18,412 bases of DNA from Prevotella sp. (lineage in GTDB: Bacteria; Bacteroidota; Bacteroidia; Bacteroidales; Bacteroidaceae), in the NCBI GenBank assembly GCA_021636625.1, contig JAJWLX010000064.1, positions 1 to 18,412 on the forward strand. The letters run 5' to 3'. The notes under the pieces were generated by a model that saw only the letters and a list, made by a program, of their open reading frames with translations, was not told the DNA's origin and searched no databases. Both the position numbers and the translations under genes were made by a program. Shown piece by piece: positions 17,902 to 18,412 of this stretch. The number at the start of each line of letters is the position of its first letter. Position 1 is the first letter of the stretch.

Positions 17902-18412
17902 AAGCCGACCTCTCAAAAAGGTAAAAAACCACGTTTTAGCACGAAAATGCAGATTTTGAGTGTTTACAAAGGTTAAATATGTTAAATCTTCAACCCCTAA
18001 AAATGGGGGTTTGTAAAGATAAGCGACATACAAAATGAATGAAATCAAGTGAAACCAAGTGAAAATACGAAAATCGTAAGTAGCTGATAATCAACATTCT
18101 TTTCATTCAGAAGGAAAGCGGCTCACAAACAGCACGTCAGTACTTAACCGATTGAGTATCAACGACATTCATTATTTGCGTGGGAAAGTGAAAGGCGTAG
18201 AAAGGGCTTAAAAAGATACTTGAAAAAAGTAGGAAAGTAGGACTAAAAAGCACTGAATATCAGATAATTAAGGAGATGAAAAACCTTACATTTTAGCCCG
18301 GCTTTCATATGGCTCAACACTATGTTAAATAACTGATATTCAGTTGGTTACGTATAGTGCATCGGGAAATAAGTCGTGATAAACAACGATTAATATCGAC
18401 AACAAATGATAG
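17902..18412. other. Gene-free right edge
   Basis: No gene was recognised in about 510 bases. It contains a small AACCCC/GGGGTT hairpin (17992-18011), a purine-rich tract around 18180-18250 with GGAAAGTAGG-type words, and a 12-bp inverted repeat described separately. Confidence 0.5.
18252..18344. repeat. 12-bp inverted repeat with 69-nt spacer
   Basis: ACTGAATATCAG (18252-18263) and CTGATATTCAGT (18333-18344) are exact complements, with AT-rich spacer ends. It could mark the ends of a small non-autonomous insertion or an attachment site. There is no clear target duplication. Confidence 0.45.

Overview
The window looks like a chromosome segment of a gut or oral member of the Bacteroidota, most likely Prevotellaceae. 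The evidence is the repeated TAnnTTTG promoter boxes a short way upstream of starts, the lack of strong Shine-Dalgarno sites, and the protein types (a TAnnTTTG-driven AraC/AKR/TauE cluster, a Bacteroidota-style lipoprotein, AbiE pairs, a DUF2958 protein). The taxon is inferred from impression, not from a search.

Left part, about 1-6660. A type IV AbiE toxin-antitoxin pair (283-1736) sits directly in front of the surviving C-terminal stub of a GNAT acetyltransferase. Ordinary chromosomal genes follow: a pyridoxamine-phosphate-oxidase-like protein, an AlkD-like DNA glycosylase, a degenerate RNase H-fold protein, and a three-gene island of an aldo/keto reductase, an AraC-type regulator and a TauE/SafE permease. 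Two near-identical 30-bp elements lie exactly 27 nt upstream of the -7 boxes of the reductase and the permease. They make a convincing operator pair for the AraC regulator.

Middle part, about 6700-15700. This is an accessory region resembling a decayed plasmid or integrative element. It carries a small membrane protein, a SLOG (DUF1273/YpsA-like) protein overlapping a DUF2958 protein, a long imperfect palindrome, and two roughly 310-bp direct repeats that look like a structured RNA because they show a compensatory base-pair change. It also holds a second candidate structured RNA with tandem terminators, a WYL-family N-terminal protein, an array of ten tRNA genes on the minus strand, a lipoprotein, a ParA plus ribbon-helix-helix partition pair, two cysteine-rich acidic proteins, and a single-stranded DNA-binding protein. 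The tRNA array includes a UGA-reading tRNA and a tRNA-Tyr body with 20 extra bases in its anticodon loop. Clusters of a degenerate alternating purine-pyrimidine repeat recur at 8.4, 10.8, 11.7 and 12.9 kb; the last lies just upstream of parA. No integrase, relaxase or replication initiator was recognised, so the element is either partial or mostly outside the window.

Right part, about 15700-18412. A second, different AbiE pair (15793-17527) has a 19-bp inverted-repeat promoter/operator overlapping its start codon. A relic of the same operator and the first dozen codons stands alone at 10935-11020. After it come hairpins, the C-terminal stub of an AAA-type ATPase, and about 500 bp with no gene. 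TA modules, gene stubs and relics throughout suggest a region of repeated insertion and decay.
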